From Patescibacteria group bacterium (lineage in GTDB: Bacteria > Patescibacteriota > Minisyncoccia > JAHIHE01): 33,617 nt of DNA. Shown here piece after piece: positions 21,706-29,554 of the stretch; the stretch's first letter is position 1; every line of letters begins with the position of its first letter. Position numbers and translations under genes: made by a program. The stretch is taken from assembly GCA_018896765.1 (NCBI GenBank), contig JAHILZ010000073.1, positions 1 through 33,617 of the forward strand. Reading direction: 5' to 3'. Under the pieces are notes generated by a model. It was given only the letters and a program-made list of their open reading frames with translations. It was not told the origin of the DNA and did no database searches.

Positions 21706-23526
21706 ATGACTGTTAAAAATACACAACCCAATATCCGCAATGTTGCCATTATCGCCCATGTTGATCATGGCAAGACGACCTTGGTTGACGGTTTGCTTAA
21801 GCAAACCGGGACTTTTCGCGTTGGCCAGGAAGTTCAAGAATGCGTTATGGATTCCAATGTACTGGAGAGAGAGAGAGGCATTACAATTTTGGCCAAAAAC
21901 GCGGCTGTCAATTATAAAGGCGTGAAAATAAATATTATTGATACTCCGGGGCACGCGGATTTTTCCAGCGAAGTGGAAAGAGTTTTAAAAATGGCGGAAG
22001 GAGTTTTACTTTTAGTTGACGCGGCTGAAGGTCCTTTGGCGCAGACAAGATTTGTTTTGAGCAAGGCTCTCCAGTTGGGGCTTCAGCCGATTGTGGTAAT
22101 AAATAAAATTGACAGAAAAGACGCCAGAGTTCGGGAAACTTTGGATTTAATTTATGAATTATTTATTGATTTGGGGGCAAACGACAAACAGCTGGAATTC
22201 CCCGTTATTTACGCAATCGCGCGACAGGGGATTGCCAAGACTTCAATGGCCGAAGATTCCAAGGACTTAACGCCGCTTTTAGACAAGCTTTTGGAATATA
22301 TACCGGCGCCGAATGTTACAAGCGAGGGACCTCTTCAGGTTATGATCACAGGATTGGACTATAATGATTTTGTGGGGCGCATTGGCATAGGCAAGGTTGT
22401 GCGGGGGAAAATTAAAGCAGGAGAGAAAGTAGCTTTGATCAATAGCAAAGGCGAGATAAAAAATTATTCGATAACCAAGCTTTATTCTTTTGATAAAATG
22501 GGAAAATGCGAAGTGCCTGAAGTATCCGCGGGTGATTTATTGGCTTTGGCCGGGATCAGCGACGTGTCAATTGGCGATACGGTGGCAAGCGCGGAAAATC
22601 CGGAAGCGCTCGAGAGAATTAAAGTGGAAGATCCGACCATCACTATGGATTTTATAACCAACAATGGTCCGTTTGCCGGCCGCGAAGGGAAGCTTATCAC
22701 TTCCAGGCATATTAAGGAACGGCTTATGAAAGAGCTGGAAAGCAATGTCGGATTGAAAGTGGAAGAAACGGATTCGGCTAAAGCATATAAGGTTTCCGGC
22801 CGCGGAGTATTGCATTTGGGAGTACTAGTTGAGAATATGCGGCGCGAAGGATATGAAGTGGCGCTTTCCAAGCCGCAAGTTATTTACAAGGAAGTAAATG
22901 GCGAGAAGCTGGAGCCGATGGAAGAGTTGCATGTTAATGCGCTGGATCCGGATGCGGGAAAAGTTATTGAGCTGGCGGGAAAAAGAAGGGGCGAAATGAT
23001 TAATATGAAATCGCATCTCGGACATACGGATTTGAATTTTACCATCAGTTCGCGCGGACTTATCGGATTTCGTTCCGAGTTTATTATGATTACTCACGGC
23101 ACCGGCACAATGGATCATCGGTTTACCGAATATGGAAAAGTAAAAGGCGATATTCCTTTCCGCGCGAATGGAGTGATGGTTTCGATGGCCGGCGGAAAAG
23201 TTTTGGCTTACGCTTTGGATTTATTGCAACAGCGCGGGAAAATGTTTGTTAAGCCCGGAGACGAGGTTTATGAAGGATTGATTGTCGGCTTGCGGCCGGA
23301 ATCCGGCGATTTGGCGGTTAATCCTTGCAAAGCGAAACATGTTTCCAATGTTCGAAAATCAGGCGGCGAAGAAGCAATCGTGCTTGTTCCGCCGGAAGAA
23401 ATGACGCTGGAAAAAGCCATTGAGTTTATTGATGACGACGAACTGGTGGAAGTAACTCCAAAAAGCATCAGATTAAGAAAAAAATTATTGACTGATAATG
23501 CGAGAAGAAGGCAGGAGAAGGAATAA
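21706..23526 (+). CDS. typA: Translational GTPase TypA/BipA
   Basis: This 606-aa protein has the full EF-G-like layout: G1 AHVDHGKTTL (about residues 16-25), switch I ERERGITI, G3 DTPGHADF, G4 NKIDRKDA, domain II (from about 205), the alpha/beta domain III with GRGVLHLGVLVENMRREG, and the TypA-specific C-terminal domain (about 480-600). The LTDNARRR end matches the family. It is a ribosome-associated GTPase in 50S assembly and stress adaptation. It has its own promoter with a hairpin-bearing leader, and a terminator after it. The length is normal for the family. Confidence 0.97.
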   Translation: MTVKNTQPNIRNVAIIAHVDHGKTTLVDGLLKQTGTFRVGQEVQECVMDSNVLERERGITILAKNAAVNYKGVKINIIDTPGHADFSSEVERVLKMAEGVLLLVDAAEGPLAQTRFVLSKALQLGLQPIVVINKIDRKDARVRETLDLIYELFIDLGANDKQLEFPVIYAIARQGIAKTSMAEDSKDLTPLLDKLLEYIPAPNVTSEGPLQVMITGLDYNDFVGRIGIGKVVRGKIKAGEKVALINSKGEIKNYSITKLYSFDKMGKCEVPEVSAGDLLALAGISDVSIGDTVASAENPEALERIKVEDPTITMDFITNNGPFAGREGKLITSRHIKERLMKELESNVGLKVEETDSAKAYKVSGRGVLHLGVLVENMRREGYEVALSKPQVIYKEVNGEKLEPMEELHVNALDPDAGKVIELAGKRRGEMINMKSHLGHTDLNFTISSRGLIGFRSEFIMITHGTGTMDHRFTEYGKVKGDIPFRANGVMVSMAGGKVLAYALDLLQQRGKMFVKPGDEVYEGLIVGLRPESGDLAVNPCKAKHVSNVRKSGGEEAIVLVPPEEMTLEKAIEFIDDDELVEVTPKSIRLRKKLLTDNARRRQEKE

Positions 23527-23572
23527 ATTAGGTTGTAGGTGGTAGTAAGTAAGTTGTAGGGAATTAAGAATT

Positions 23573-23609
23573 AAGTATAGATTTCGCATTGTGGAATCTA
23601 TACTTTTTT
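23573..23609 (+). terminator. Terminator of typA
   Basis: AAGTATAGATT (23573-23583) and AATCTATACTT (23595-23605) form an 11-bp stem followed by T residues. A short word repeat (GGTTGTAGG, GTAAGT) lies between the stop and the hairpin. Confidence 0.85.
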
Positions 23610-23628
23610 ATTGCGGAATAGTTTCGGT

Positions 23629-23672
23629 GTGTCATTGCGAGACCGTCAGCAGACGGGCGAAACAATCCCGCA
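23629..23672. repeat. TGTCATTGCGAG-type dispersed repeat
   Basis: TGTCATTGCGAGACCGTC followed by GCAGACGGGCGAAACAATCC matches the style of the palindromic 'GTCATTGCGAG...GAAGCAATC' repeats found across unrelated bacteria. It is non-coding. Confidence 0.5.
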
Positions 23673-23677
23673 ATAAT

Positions 23678-23772
23678 GCCAAAGTTCAAATGACAAATGT
23701 CAAATCAATTCCAAAATCCAAATGTCAAAAATAAATAATTTGGCATTTGGAATTTGTTATTTGTAATTTATT
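23678..23772. repeat. Word repeat (CAAATGTCAAA type)
   Basis: Left arm words CAAATGACAAATGTCAAAT and CCAAATGTCAAA face right arm words TTTGGCATTTGG, AATTTG and TTATTTGTAATTT. The arms are complementary over long stretches. It ends just before the promoter at 23784. Confidence 0.6.
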
Positions 23773-23783
23773 CGCAATAACCC

Positions 23784-23812
23784 TTGACAGATTATAAAAT
23801 CTAGTTTATGAT
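23784..23812 (+). promoter_or_regulatory. Promoter of the 149-aa unknown gene
   Basis: TTGACA at 23784-23789, a 17-bp spacer, TATGAT at 23807-23812. Transcription would start near 23819, just before a hairpin (AAAAGACA with TGTCTTTT, 23822-23844) that overlaps the TTG start codon. Confidence 0.75.
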
Positions 23813-23836
23813 GGATTTAGTAAAAGACAGTGAAAA

Positions 23837-24286
23837 TTGTCTTTTAAAATAGGAATAAAAGGAGGAATTGTTATAGTAGACACAGGAGAAAAAATTAAGT
23901 TACCTCATGAATTGAGGAATAAGGGCAGAGCTGCATACTATGAGATGTTTTCTGTAGCCGCAAGAAGAGTAGGACTCAATCTTGATAGAGTAAACTATTC
24001 AAAAGTGGTTTTGCTTTTGGGAAAATATTCTGGAAAGGTGGTGGCGGTTGTTGAATCAGACGCAACTGTAGGCGACTTGGATGATCTGACAAACGAATTT
24101 ACCCCCGGCGGCTGTAATAACAGAAAATATGAGGGGCTGGAAATTCATATGACTGACAAGGATTATGAGGAACACTTAAAGGATCTGGTTTTGATTCTTA
24201 AAGCCATCTTAAAAGAGGATGTAATCTTTGTTGATAAAAGCCCAACTGCTGAGCGATTATTAAAGGAAATTCAATCAAAAGGTTAA
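23837..24286 (+). CDS. Unknown 149-aa protein, unusual start
   Basis: I do not recognise this protein. The frame opens at TTG 23837, inside the right arm of a hairpin. There is no in-frame ATG near the N terminus, and a strong AAAGGAGG at 23859-23866 is followed 6-7 bases later by ATA in frame, so the true start could be an ATA, ATT or GTT after that site. The N terminus IGIKGGIVIVDTGEKIKLP reads like a beta-rich domain. The middle RVNYSKVVLLLGKYSGKVVAVV and the tail DLVLILKAILKEDVIFV look like a folded alpha/beta protein. Codons such as CTT, AGA, ACA and CAT are used differently from the neighbours, suggesting transfer. It has its own promoter and terminator. Confidence 0.6.
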   Translation: MSFKIGIKGGIVIVDTGEKIKLPHELRNKGRAAYYEMFSVAARRVGLNLDRVNYSKVVLLLGKYSGKVVAVVESDATVGDLDDLTNEFTPGGCNNRKYEGLEIHMTDKDYEEHLKDLVLILKAILKEDVIFVDKSPTAERLLKEIQSKG

Positions 24287-24290
24287 GGTT

Positions 24291-24317
24291 AAGGGTAATC
24301 AGTCTTGCCCTTTTTTT
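24291..24317 (+). terminator. Terminator of the 149-aa unknown gene
   Basis: AAGGGTAA pairs with TTGCCCTT (one G-T pair) around TCAGTC, followed by a T run. It starts 4 bp after the stop. Confidence 0.85.
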
Positions 24318-24318
24318 A

Positions 24319-24347
24319 TTGCCAAAAATCGCTAAAAAGGATAGAAT
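24319..24347 (+). promoter_or_regulatory. Probable ancestral serS promoter, now ahead of the broken serS copy
   Basis: TTGCCA at 24319-24324, a 17-bp spacer, TAGAAT at 24342-24347. It directs transcription into the word repeat and the truncated serS start at 24475. Confidence 0.6.
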
Positions 24348-24357
24348 AGTTAAAGGG

Positions 24358-24474
24358 AATTTCTAATTTCTAATTTTGAATTTCGAATGAATGATTAAAT
24401 GAGTTAATTTTGAAACATTAAAAATTCGAGTTTGATTCATAATTCAAAATTCATAATTCAAAATTATTCCAATT
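24358..24474. repeat. Word repeat (AATTTTGAATTT type) before the broken serS start
   Basis: Left words TTCTAATTTTGAATTTCGAA are complementary to right words ATTCAAAATTCATAATTC and repeats of it. The unpaired middle contains GAATGATTAAATGAG. Confidence 0.6.
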
Positions 24475-24560
24475 ATACTAGATATCAAATTTATCAGAGA
24501 AAATAAAGAAGAAATTAAGAAAGCGATAAAAAATAAGCGTGTTGATTTGGATTTGGAGCG
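24475..24560 (+). pseudogene. Duplicated, broken 5' end of serS
   Basis: These 86 bp match serS 26186-26271 with four differences: the start ATG reads ATA, and three codons differ silently (CTA/TTA, ATC/ATT, CGT/CGC). The frame runs into TAA directly after the match, and the promoter of the inserted ATPase gene begins 12 bp later. It cannot make a product; it marks the left side of the insertion. Confidence 0.9.
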
Positions 24561-24571
24561 ATAATTTGTGC

Positions 24572-24600
24572 TTGACATTGCTAATCCTGTCTATTATAAT
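24572..24600 (+). promoter_or_regulatory. Promoter of the DUF4143-type ATPase gene
   Basis: TTGACA at 24572-24577, a 17-bp spacer, TATAAT at 24595-24600: perfect consensus boxes. It lies 12 bp after the serS fragment, so the inserted gene carries its own strong promoter. Confidence 0.85.
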
Positions 24601-24642
24601 ATGTGTATTAGACAAAATTAACATATTTTATCGAATAGATGT

Positions 24643-25959
24643 ATGAAAATGAATAAAAATGAGCTGATCAAGATTTTAAATGATTGGAATTTCTGGCAAA
24701 AAGATATTGAAACTGGCATAGAAAGGGATTTATATCTTAAGCCTTTAGAACAAATGCTGAAAAGCGGGCAAATCATGCTTATAACCGGAGCCAGGCGCAG
24801 TGGCAAGTCTTTTTTGATGCGTCAATTGGCAAAAAAAATATCTGCTAGCGGTATGGATAAAAAACAAATCTTAATTGTAAATTTTGAAGATCCTCGATTC
24901 GTTGATTTAAACACAGGTTTACTGGATCAGATATTTGAAACATACCAAGAGTTTTTGCGTCCGAAAGAAAAGCCATACATTTTTCTTGATGAAGCGCAAG
25001 AAGTAGCTGGATGGGAAAAATGGGCGAGAACTATGCACGAATTGGGAAAAGCCCATATAATTATTTCCGGTTCTAACGCCAAGCTGCTCAGCCGCGAGCT
25101 GGCAACGGTCTTGACCGGCCGGCACTTGGATTTAACTGTGTTCCCTTTGTCGTTTAAAGAATTTTTGAATTTTAAAAATATATCGGTTGAAAATGAACTG
25201 GATCTGGCGGGAAAAGACACTGAAATAAAATATTTTTTTAAAGAATATTTGGAAAACGGATCGTTCCCAAAAGTGGCGACGGACGGAGAAAAAGAAAAAA
25301 TTCTTTTGGCTTATTTTGACGATATTCTAAATAAAGACTTGATTCGCCGCTACAGAATCAGGAAAGGAGAAAAAATAAAAAGTTTGATTAAATTTTATTT
25401 AAGCAATATTTCCTCTTTGACGACTTTTTCATCAGTGGCTAAATTTTTGGATATTTCGACTGACACGGCGGAAAAATTTTCTTCTTATTTAGAAAGCGCT
25501 TATATGATTTTTTTCTTAAAAAGATTTTCTTTTACAGTAAAAGAGCAGGAAAAAAGTCCGCGAAAAGTTTATGCGATTGATACCGGGTTAGCCAATACAA
25601 TTGGATTTAGATTTAGCGGTAATTTGGGAAAACTGGCAGAGAATATCGTTTTTTTGCATCTTAAAAGGCAAACAATTTTTAATCCGAATTTAGAAATTTA
25701 TTACTGGAAAGATGCGCGCCATGCCGAAGCGGATTTTGTGGTTAAAGAAAAAACAGCAATTAAAGAAATTATTCAGGTGTGCTGGAATATTGATGATCCA
25801 AAAACCAAAAAACGCGAGATTGATTCTCTTGTCAAAGCAATGGAAAATCTTGGAATCAATGAAGGGTTGGTTATTACGGAAGATTATAAAGGCGAAGAGA
25901 TGGTTGGAAATAAAAAAATTAAGTTTGTTACACTTAGGAAATGGCTTTTATTTGGGTAA
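24643..25959 (+). CDS. AAA-family ATPase with DUF4143 domain
   Basis: This 438-aa protein begins with a Walker A ITGARRSGKSFL (about residues 46-57), Walker B PYIFLDEAQEV (about 110-120), the arginine/sensor region SGSNAKLLSRELATVLTGR, and LDLTVFPLSFKEF, the standard AAA_14 sequence. After a winged-helix-like middle (residues 240-300, with FSSVAKFLDISTDTAEKFSSYL) comes the DUF4143 end, a PD-(D/E)xK-like fold with LAENIVFLHLKRQ, YYWKDARHAEADFVV and IIQVCWNI. These proteins are widespread accessory genes in bacteria and archaea whose job is unknown; links to defence or mobile DNA are inferred only. The start could be ATG 24643 or 24649. It has its own promoter and lies between a broken and an intact serS start. 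Confidence 0.9.
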   Translation: MKMNKNELIKILNDWNFWQKDIETGIERDLYLKPLEQMLKSGQIMLITGARRSGKSFLMRQLAKKISASGMDKKQILIVNFEDPRFVDLNTGLLDQIFETYQEFLRPKEKPYIFLDEAQEVAGWEKWARTMHELGKAHIIISGSNAKLLSRELATVLTGRHLDLTVFPLSFKEFLNFKNISVENELDLAGKDTEIKYFFKEYLENGSFPKVATDGEKEKILLAYFDDILNKDLIRRYRIRKGEKIKSLIKFYLSNISSLTTFSSVAKFLDISTDTAEKFSSYLESAYMIFFLKRFSFTVKEQEKSPRKVYAIDTGLANTIGFRFSGNLGKLAENIVFLHLKRQTIFNPNLEIYYWKDARHAEADFVVKEKTAIKEIIQVCWNIDDPKTKKREIDSLVKAMENLGINEGLVITEDYKGEEMVGNKKIKFVTLRKWLLFG

Positions 25960-26123
25960 TAACAAAAATTGTGTGGAGAATTAAGTGTTTTATGGAAGCG
26001 AGTTTTATAATACCTTTTGTCATTTTGGGCAATCCTATCCATTAGCGGTTTGTCTATTTCAGGATTTATAATAGTAAATATAGCGCATAATTGAGGTTAT
26101 AAAATCATAAGTGAGCATTAAAG

Positions 26124-26144
26124 ATGCTGAAATAAATTCAGCAT
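26124..26144. repeat. ATGCTGAA/TTCAGCAT hairpin in the gap before serS
   Basis: ATGCTGAA and TTCAGCAT (8 bp) pair around ATAAA, followed by GACA. This resembles dispersed 'TTCAGCATGACA' repeats of many bacteria. In the rest of 25960-26185 there is a TATAAT (26071-26076) without a clear -35, which may serve serS, and no gene. Confidence 0.5.
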
Positions 26145-26185
26145 GACAAAAATAAACAGAATTAATTTTTTAATAGCAAAAAACC

Positions 26186-27508
26186 ATGTTAGATATTAAA
26201 TTTATCAGAGAAAATAAAGAAGAAATTAAGAAAGCGATAAAAAATAAGCGCGTTGATTTGGATTTGGAGCGCCTACTGGCGCTTGACGACGAGAGGTTGA
26301 AAACTATGCGGGAAATTGAAAGTTTGCAAGCGGAAAAGAATAAAATCAATGATACTATCCGTGCGGCGAAAAGCAAGGAAGAAAGAGAAAAAATTATCGC
26401 GGAAGGAAAGGAAATTAAGAATAAAATTGATTTAACCGAACCGAATTATGATAAAATTTTAAGCGAATATAATGCTTTGATGATAAAAGTTCCGACTATT
26501 CCTTCGGCTGATACGCCGGCGGGAAAAGGCGAGGAAGAGAATAAAGAAGTTTATAGCTGGGGCGAGAAACCAAAGTTTCATTTTAAGCCGAAAGATCATA
26601 TTGAGATTGGAAAAAATCTTGATCTTTTGGATTTGGAACGGGGCAAGAAAGTGGCCGGCTATCGGGGCTATTATCTTAAAAATGAAGGCGCGTTTTTGGC
26701 GATGGGGCTTATGATGTACGCGCTTAAAAAAATGGTTCAAAAAGGATACACGCCGATGATTCCGCCGACTTTGGTGAAAGGCGGAGCGCTTTTTGGCAGC
26801 GGATATTTTAAAGGATTGGAATACAATGACGAAACAGATGAAATATATCAGATTGCCAGCCGGGATAAAGAAGCGGATGGCGCGATGAGCAAAGAAAGAA
26901 AGTTTTTAGTTGGCACATCCGAGCCGTCGCTTTTAGCGTATTATGGGGGAGAAGTTTTGAATGAGAAAAATCTGCCGCTTAAAATGACCGGATACAGCCA
27001 GTGCTATCGGAGCGAGATCGGAAGTTATGGCCGAGATACGAAAGGAATTTATCGAGTCCATGAATTTATGAAAGTGGAGCAAGTAGTATTTTGCAAGGCT
27101 GATAAGGGGGAGGCGGAGAAACTGCAGGATGAAATGCTCTTAATTTCTCAGGAAATATTGGAAGATCTTGGCCTGCCTTATCGAAAAATTATTATCTGCA
27201 CCGGGGATTTGAGCGCCGGCAAGTATCGGCAATACGATCTTGAGGTGTGGTCGGCGGCGAACAATTGGTATCGGGAGAGCGGCTCGGCAAGCATTTTTTT
27301 AGATTGGCAATCTCGCCGTCTGGATGTGAAATATAAAGACGCTAACGATAAAAAGCAGTATGTCTATATGTTGAATAATACGGCCCTTGCCACGCCGCGC
27401 GTTTTAATCGCTATTTTGGAAAATTATCAGCAAGCGGACGGGTCGGTGAAAATACCGAAAGTGCTTCAGGAATATGTGGGGAAAGAAGTAATAAAGGCGA
27501 AAAAATAA
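26186..27508 (+). CDS. serS: Seryl-tRNA synthetase
   Basis: This 440-aa protein has an N-terminal coiled-coil arm (about residues 1-110, rich in Glu/Lys) that reads the long variable arm of tRNA-Ser. The class II catalytic core follows, with the segment LVGTSEPSLLAYYG, motif 2 in QCYRSEIGSYGRDTKGIYR and HEFMKVEQ, and motif 3 in TALATPRVLIAILENYQQ. It charges tRNA-Ser, whose GGA isoacceptor is at 4183-4267. The intact gene sits behind the DUF4143-type ATPase gene; a truncated copy of its first 86 bp lies upstream of that gene. The start is ATG 26186, and the copy confirms conservation from this codon. Confidence 0.97.
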   Translation: MLDIKFIRENKEEIKKAIKNKRVDLDLERLLALDDERLKTMREIESLQAEKNKINDTIRAAKSKEEREKIIAEGKEIKNKIDLTEPNYDKILSEYNALMIKVPTIPSADTPAGKGEEENKEVYSWGEKPKFHFKPKDHIEIGKNLDLLDLERGKKVAGYRGYYLKNEGAFLAMGLMMYALKKMVQKGYTPMIPPTLVKGGALFGSGYFKGLEYNDETDEIYQIASRDKEADGAMSKERKFLVGTSEPSLLAYYGGEVLNEKNLPLKMTGYSQCYRSEIGSYGRDTKGIYRVHEFMKVEQVVFCKADKGEAEKLQDEMLLISQEILEDLGLPYRKIIICTGDLSAGKYRQYDLEVWSAANNWYRESGSASIFLDWQSRRLDVKYKDANDKKQYVYMLNNTALATPRVLIAILENYQQADGSVKIPKVLQEYVGKEVIKAKK

Positions 27509-27513
27509 TTTTA

Positions 27514-27615
27514 AAGTCTAAATTTTAAATTTTAAATCAATTTTAAATTAATAAATTTTTAAATTTAGTCATTTAGGATTTCATTTTAAATTTTAAATTG
27601 AAAATTTAGCCTTTG
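27514..27615. repeat. Word repeat (AAATTTTAAAT type) with ATTTAGGATTTCATT core
   Basis: Left arm words AAATTTTAAATTTTAAATC face right arm words ATTTTAAATTTTAAATTG. The central 50 bp (about 27545-27594), including CATTTAGGATTTCATTTTAA, are nearly identical to 32365-32413. It is the clearest member of the family. Confidence 0.75.
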
Positions 27616-27622
27616 TATTTCC

Positions 27623-28984
27623 ATGCGTTATATTTGCGATTTTCACATCCATTCCAAATATTCCCGCGCCACCAGCCGCGATATGGAGCCGGAAGCGCTT
27701 GCTTATTGGGCCGCGATCAAAGGCATTAAAGTGCTCGGCACTGGAGATTTTACGCATCCCGTTTGGATCAAGGAATTAAAAGAAAAACTGGAACCGGCGG
27801 AAAAAGGGCTGTATAAATTAAAAGACGCGAAACTTGCGATAAAAAACAATTTTAATAATGCTAAAATTCCCGCGGATTTGGTTTCAAAAATCCAAGCTTC
27901 CAAACTTAGCGAAATAAGATTTATTTTAACCGCGGAAATTTCCAGCATTTATTCCAAAGGCGGGAAAGTGCGGCGGGTGCATAATATTATTTTCGCGCCT
28001 TCCTTTGAGATAGCTGATAAAATAAACGCGAAATTGAATGCGATTGGAAACTTGCGATCCGACGGACGGCCGATTCTTGGACTGGGTTCGAAAGAGCTTT
28101 TAAAAATTATTCTCAATATTTCTCCGGCCGCGGCGCTGGTTCCCGCGCATGCCTGGACGCCTTGGTTTTCGGTTTTTGGCTCGAAATCCGGCTTTGATTC
28201 TTTGGAAGAATGTTTTGACGAATACGCAAAATTTATTTTCGCGATTGAAACCGGGCTATCCAGCGATCCGGCGATGAACTGGCGATTGAGCAAGCTTGAT
28301 AATATTGCTTTGATTTCCAATTCCGACGCGCATTCTCCGGAAAATCTCGGCCGCGAAGCCAATATTTTTGAAGGCGAAGGAATAGATTATCATTCGATTA
28401 TGAGCGCGATAAAAAACAAGGGAGAATCCGATACTAAAAAAACTTTGCCTTTGAAATTTGTTTCGACGGTGGAATTTTTCCCCGAGGAAGGCAAATATCA
28501 TTATGACGGGCATCGGCTTTGCAAGATTTCCATGAGTCCGGAGGAAACTAAAAAAGCGAAAGGCATTTGCGCTGTTTGCGGAAAGCCGCTGACCATAGGC
28601 GTAATGTATAGGGTGGATGAATTGGCTGACAGAGCCATTGGCGGAAAACCGGCTCAGTTCGTGCCTTATCAAAATTTAATTCCTTTAAAAGAAATAATTG
28701 CGGACGCGCTGGGCGTTGGTAAAATCGCAAAGGCGGTTAATGAAGAATATTTTAAGCTGATTGGTTATTTTGGAACGGAATTTGATATTTTGCTTGACGC
28801 GCCTAGCGCCGAAATTTCCAAAAACTCCCAATCGATTATAGGCAAGGGCGTAGAAATAATGCGGAGCGGTAAAGCCAATGTTATACCCGGTTATGATGGC
28901 GAATACGGCAAGATAAGGATTTTTAATGAAGAATATAGAAAAAACGCGGAGAAGAAAAAAACCGAAGAAAAAAGTTTATTTTAG
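27623..28984 (+). CDS. Endonuclease Q-like PHP-domain DNA repair nuclease
   Basis: This 453-aa protein has an N-terminal PHP metal site (DFHIHSKYSRATS at residues 5-17, then GTGDFTHP, HNIIFAPS, PAHAWTPWFSVFG, IETGLSSDPAMNW and SNSDAHSPENLGREA). In the C-terminal third is a zinc-type segment with GKYHYDGHRLC and CAVCGKPLTIGV. This layout and length match EndoQ, the archaeal (Thermococcales) and patchily bacterial enzyme that cuts 5' to hypoxanthine, uracil and abasic sites. It is probably a deaminated-base repair nuclease here; older annotations call such proteins 'DNA helicase UvrD-associated'. The tail KKKTEEKSLF may hold a PCNA/clamp-binding-like end, unproven. A tRNA-Arg gene follows 13 bp after the stop. 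Confidence 0.85.
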   Translation: MRYICDFHIHSKYSRATSRDMEPEALAYWAAIKGIKVLGTGDFTHPVWIKELKEKLEPAEKGLYKLKDAKLAIKNNFNNAKIPADLVSKIQASKLSEIRFILTAEISSIYSKGGKVRRVHNIIFAPSFEIADKINAKLNAIGNLRSDGRPILGLGSKELLKIILNISPAAALVPAHAWTPWFSVFGSKSGFDSLEECFDEYAKFIFAIETGLSSDPAMNWRLSKLDNIALISNSDAHSPENLGREANIFEGEGIDYHSIMSAIKNKGESDTKKTLPLKFVSTVEFFPEEGKYHYDGHRLCKISMSPEETKKAKGICAVCGKPLTIGVMYRVDELADRAIGGKPAQFVPYQNLIPLKEIIADALGVGKIAKAVNEEYFKLIGYFGTEFDILLDAPSAEISKNSQSIIGKGVEIMRSGKANVIPGYDGEYGKIRIFNEEYRKNAEKKKTEEKSLF

Positions 28985-28997
28985 TTTTGATTTAAAA

Positions 28998-29069
28998 GTC
29001 CCTATAGTTCAACGGATAGAACGAAGGCCTCCGAAGCCTTAGATTGAGGTTCAATTCCTCATAGGGGCA
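28998..29069 (+). tRNA. tRNA-Arg (anticodon CCG)
   Basis: This 72-nt sequence folds with acceptor GTCCCTA and TAGGGGC, discriminator A, anticodon stem AAGGC/GCCTT and loop CTCCGAA with anticodon CCG (reads CGG), and T arm GAGGTTCAATTCCTC. The D arm is short (AGTTCAACGGATAGAAC). CCA is not encoded. It is probably co-transcribed with EndoQ or has a promoter inside that gene. Confidence 0.95.
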
Positions 29070-29112
29070 CATAAAACAACTTAAAACTAACAACGAATAA
29101 CTTATAACATCT

Positions 29113-29346
29113 ATGACGAAAAATGATCCAAAGTGCAAGACGGGTTTGAAGAAAAATATAATTAACAAAGAAGTTTTTGATCGCGAAATCGCGCTTTGCC
29201 AAAAATTGAGCAAAGAAAATAGCGGCAAATGCGGCTGGGGCAAATGCGCTGATTGCGGCGTAATTCCGCTTTTGTACAAATTGCATAAAGGCGAATTACT
29301 AGAGGATAACGAAGCGAAAAAAGTTAAGGAAAAAATATTGAAATAA
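29113..29346 (+). CDS. Small Cys-rich protein of unknown function (77 aa)
   Basis: Five cysteines (8, 29, 40, 45, 48) with the core KCGWGKCADCGVIP suggest a zinc- or Fe-S-binding knuckle. The C-terminal half YKLHKGELLEDNEAKKVKEKIL is a charged helix. I do not know the family, but the strong Gly/Trp/Cys pattern looks conserved. It lies between tRNA-Arg and the LD-carboxypeptidase fragment, with a TTATAAC word repeat upstream (29070-29108). Confidence 0.65.
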   Translation: MTKNDPKCKTGLKKNIINKEVFDREIALCQKLSKENSGKCGWGKCADCGVIPLLYKLHKGELLEDNEAKKVKEKILK

Positions 29347-29363
29347 TTGTTTAAAATAACATT

Positions 29364-29468
29364 ATGAAAATTATAAAACCAAAACGATTGCAAAAAGGCG
29401 ACACAGTGGCGATTGTTTCGCCGTCCGGCGGAGTGTCGGAGGAATTAAAAGGTCAGTTTAATATTTGA
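29364..29468 (+). pseudogene. Truncated start of an LD-carboxypeptidase (peptidase S66)
   Basis: ATG 29364 opens 34 codons beginning MKIIKPKRLQKGDTVAIVSP, the standard N terminus of S66 LD-carboxypeptidase, which trims murein tetrapeptides. After SGGVSEELKG the sequence leaves the family and ends at TGA 29466-29468, which overlaps the TTGACA of the next promoter. The rest of the gene is not in the window. This is the third gene start here that is cut just before an accessory module. Confidence 0.85.
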
Positions 29469-29503
29469 CAATAGGCATAATTTATACTATCATACTCTAG
29501 AGT
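29465..29503 (+). promoter_or_regulatory. Promoter and CTAG operator of the TrpR-like gene
   Basis: TTGACA at 29465-29470 is followed at 14-17 bp by TATACTATCAT, a possible -10 region. It overlaps ATACTATCATACTCTAGAGT (29484-29503), whose core ACTCTAGAGT is a perfect palindrome around CTAG. The same words make up the larger palindrome at 30018-30059. A repressor bound here would cover the -10 region. Confidence 0.65.
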
Positions 29504-29554
29504 TAAGAAGTAACTGAATAATAGCAAAATAAATATTTAAAAATCATTAAAACT

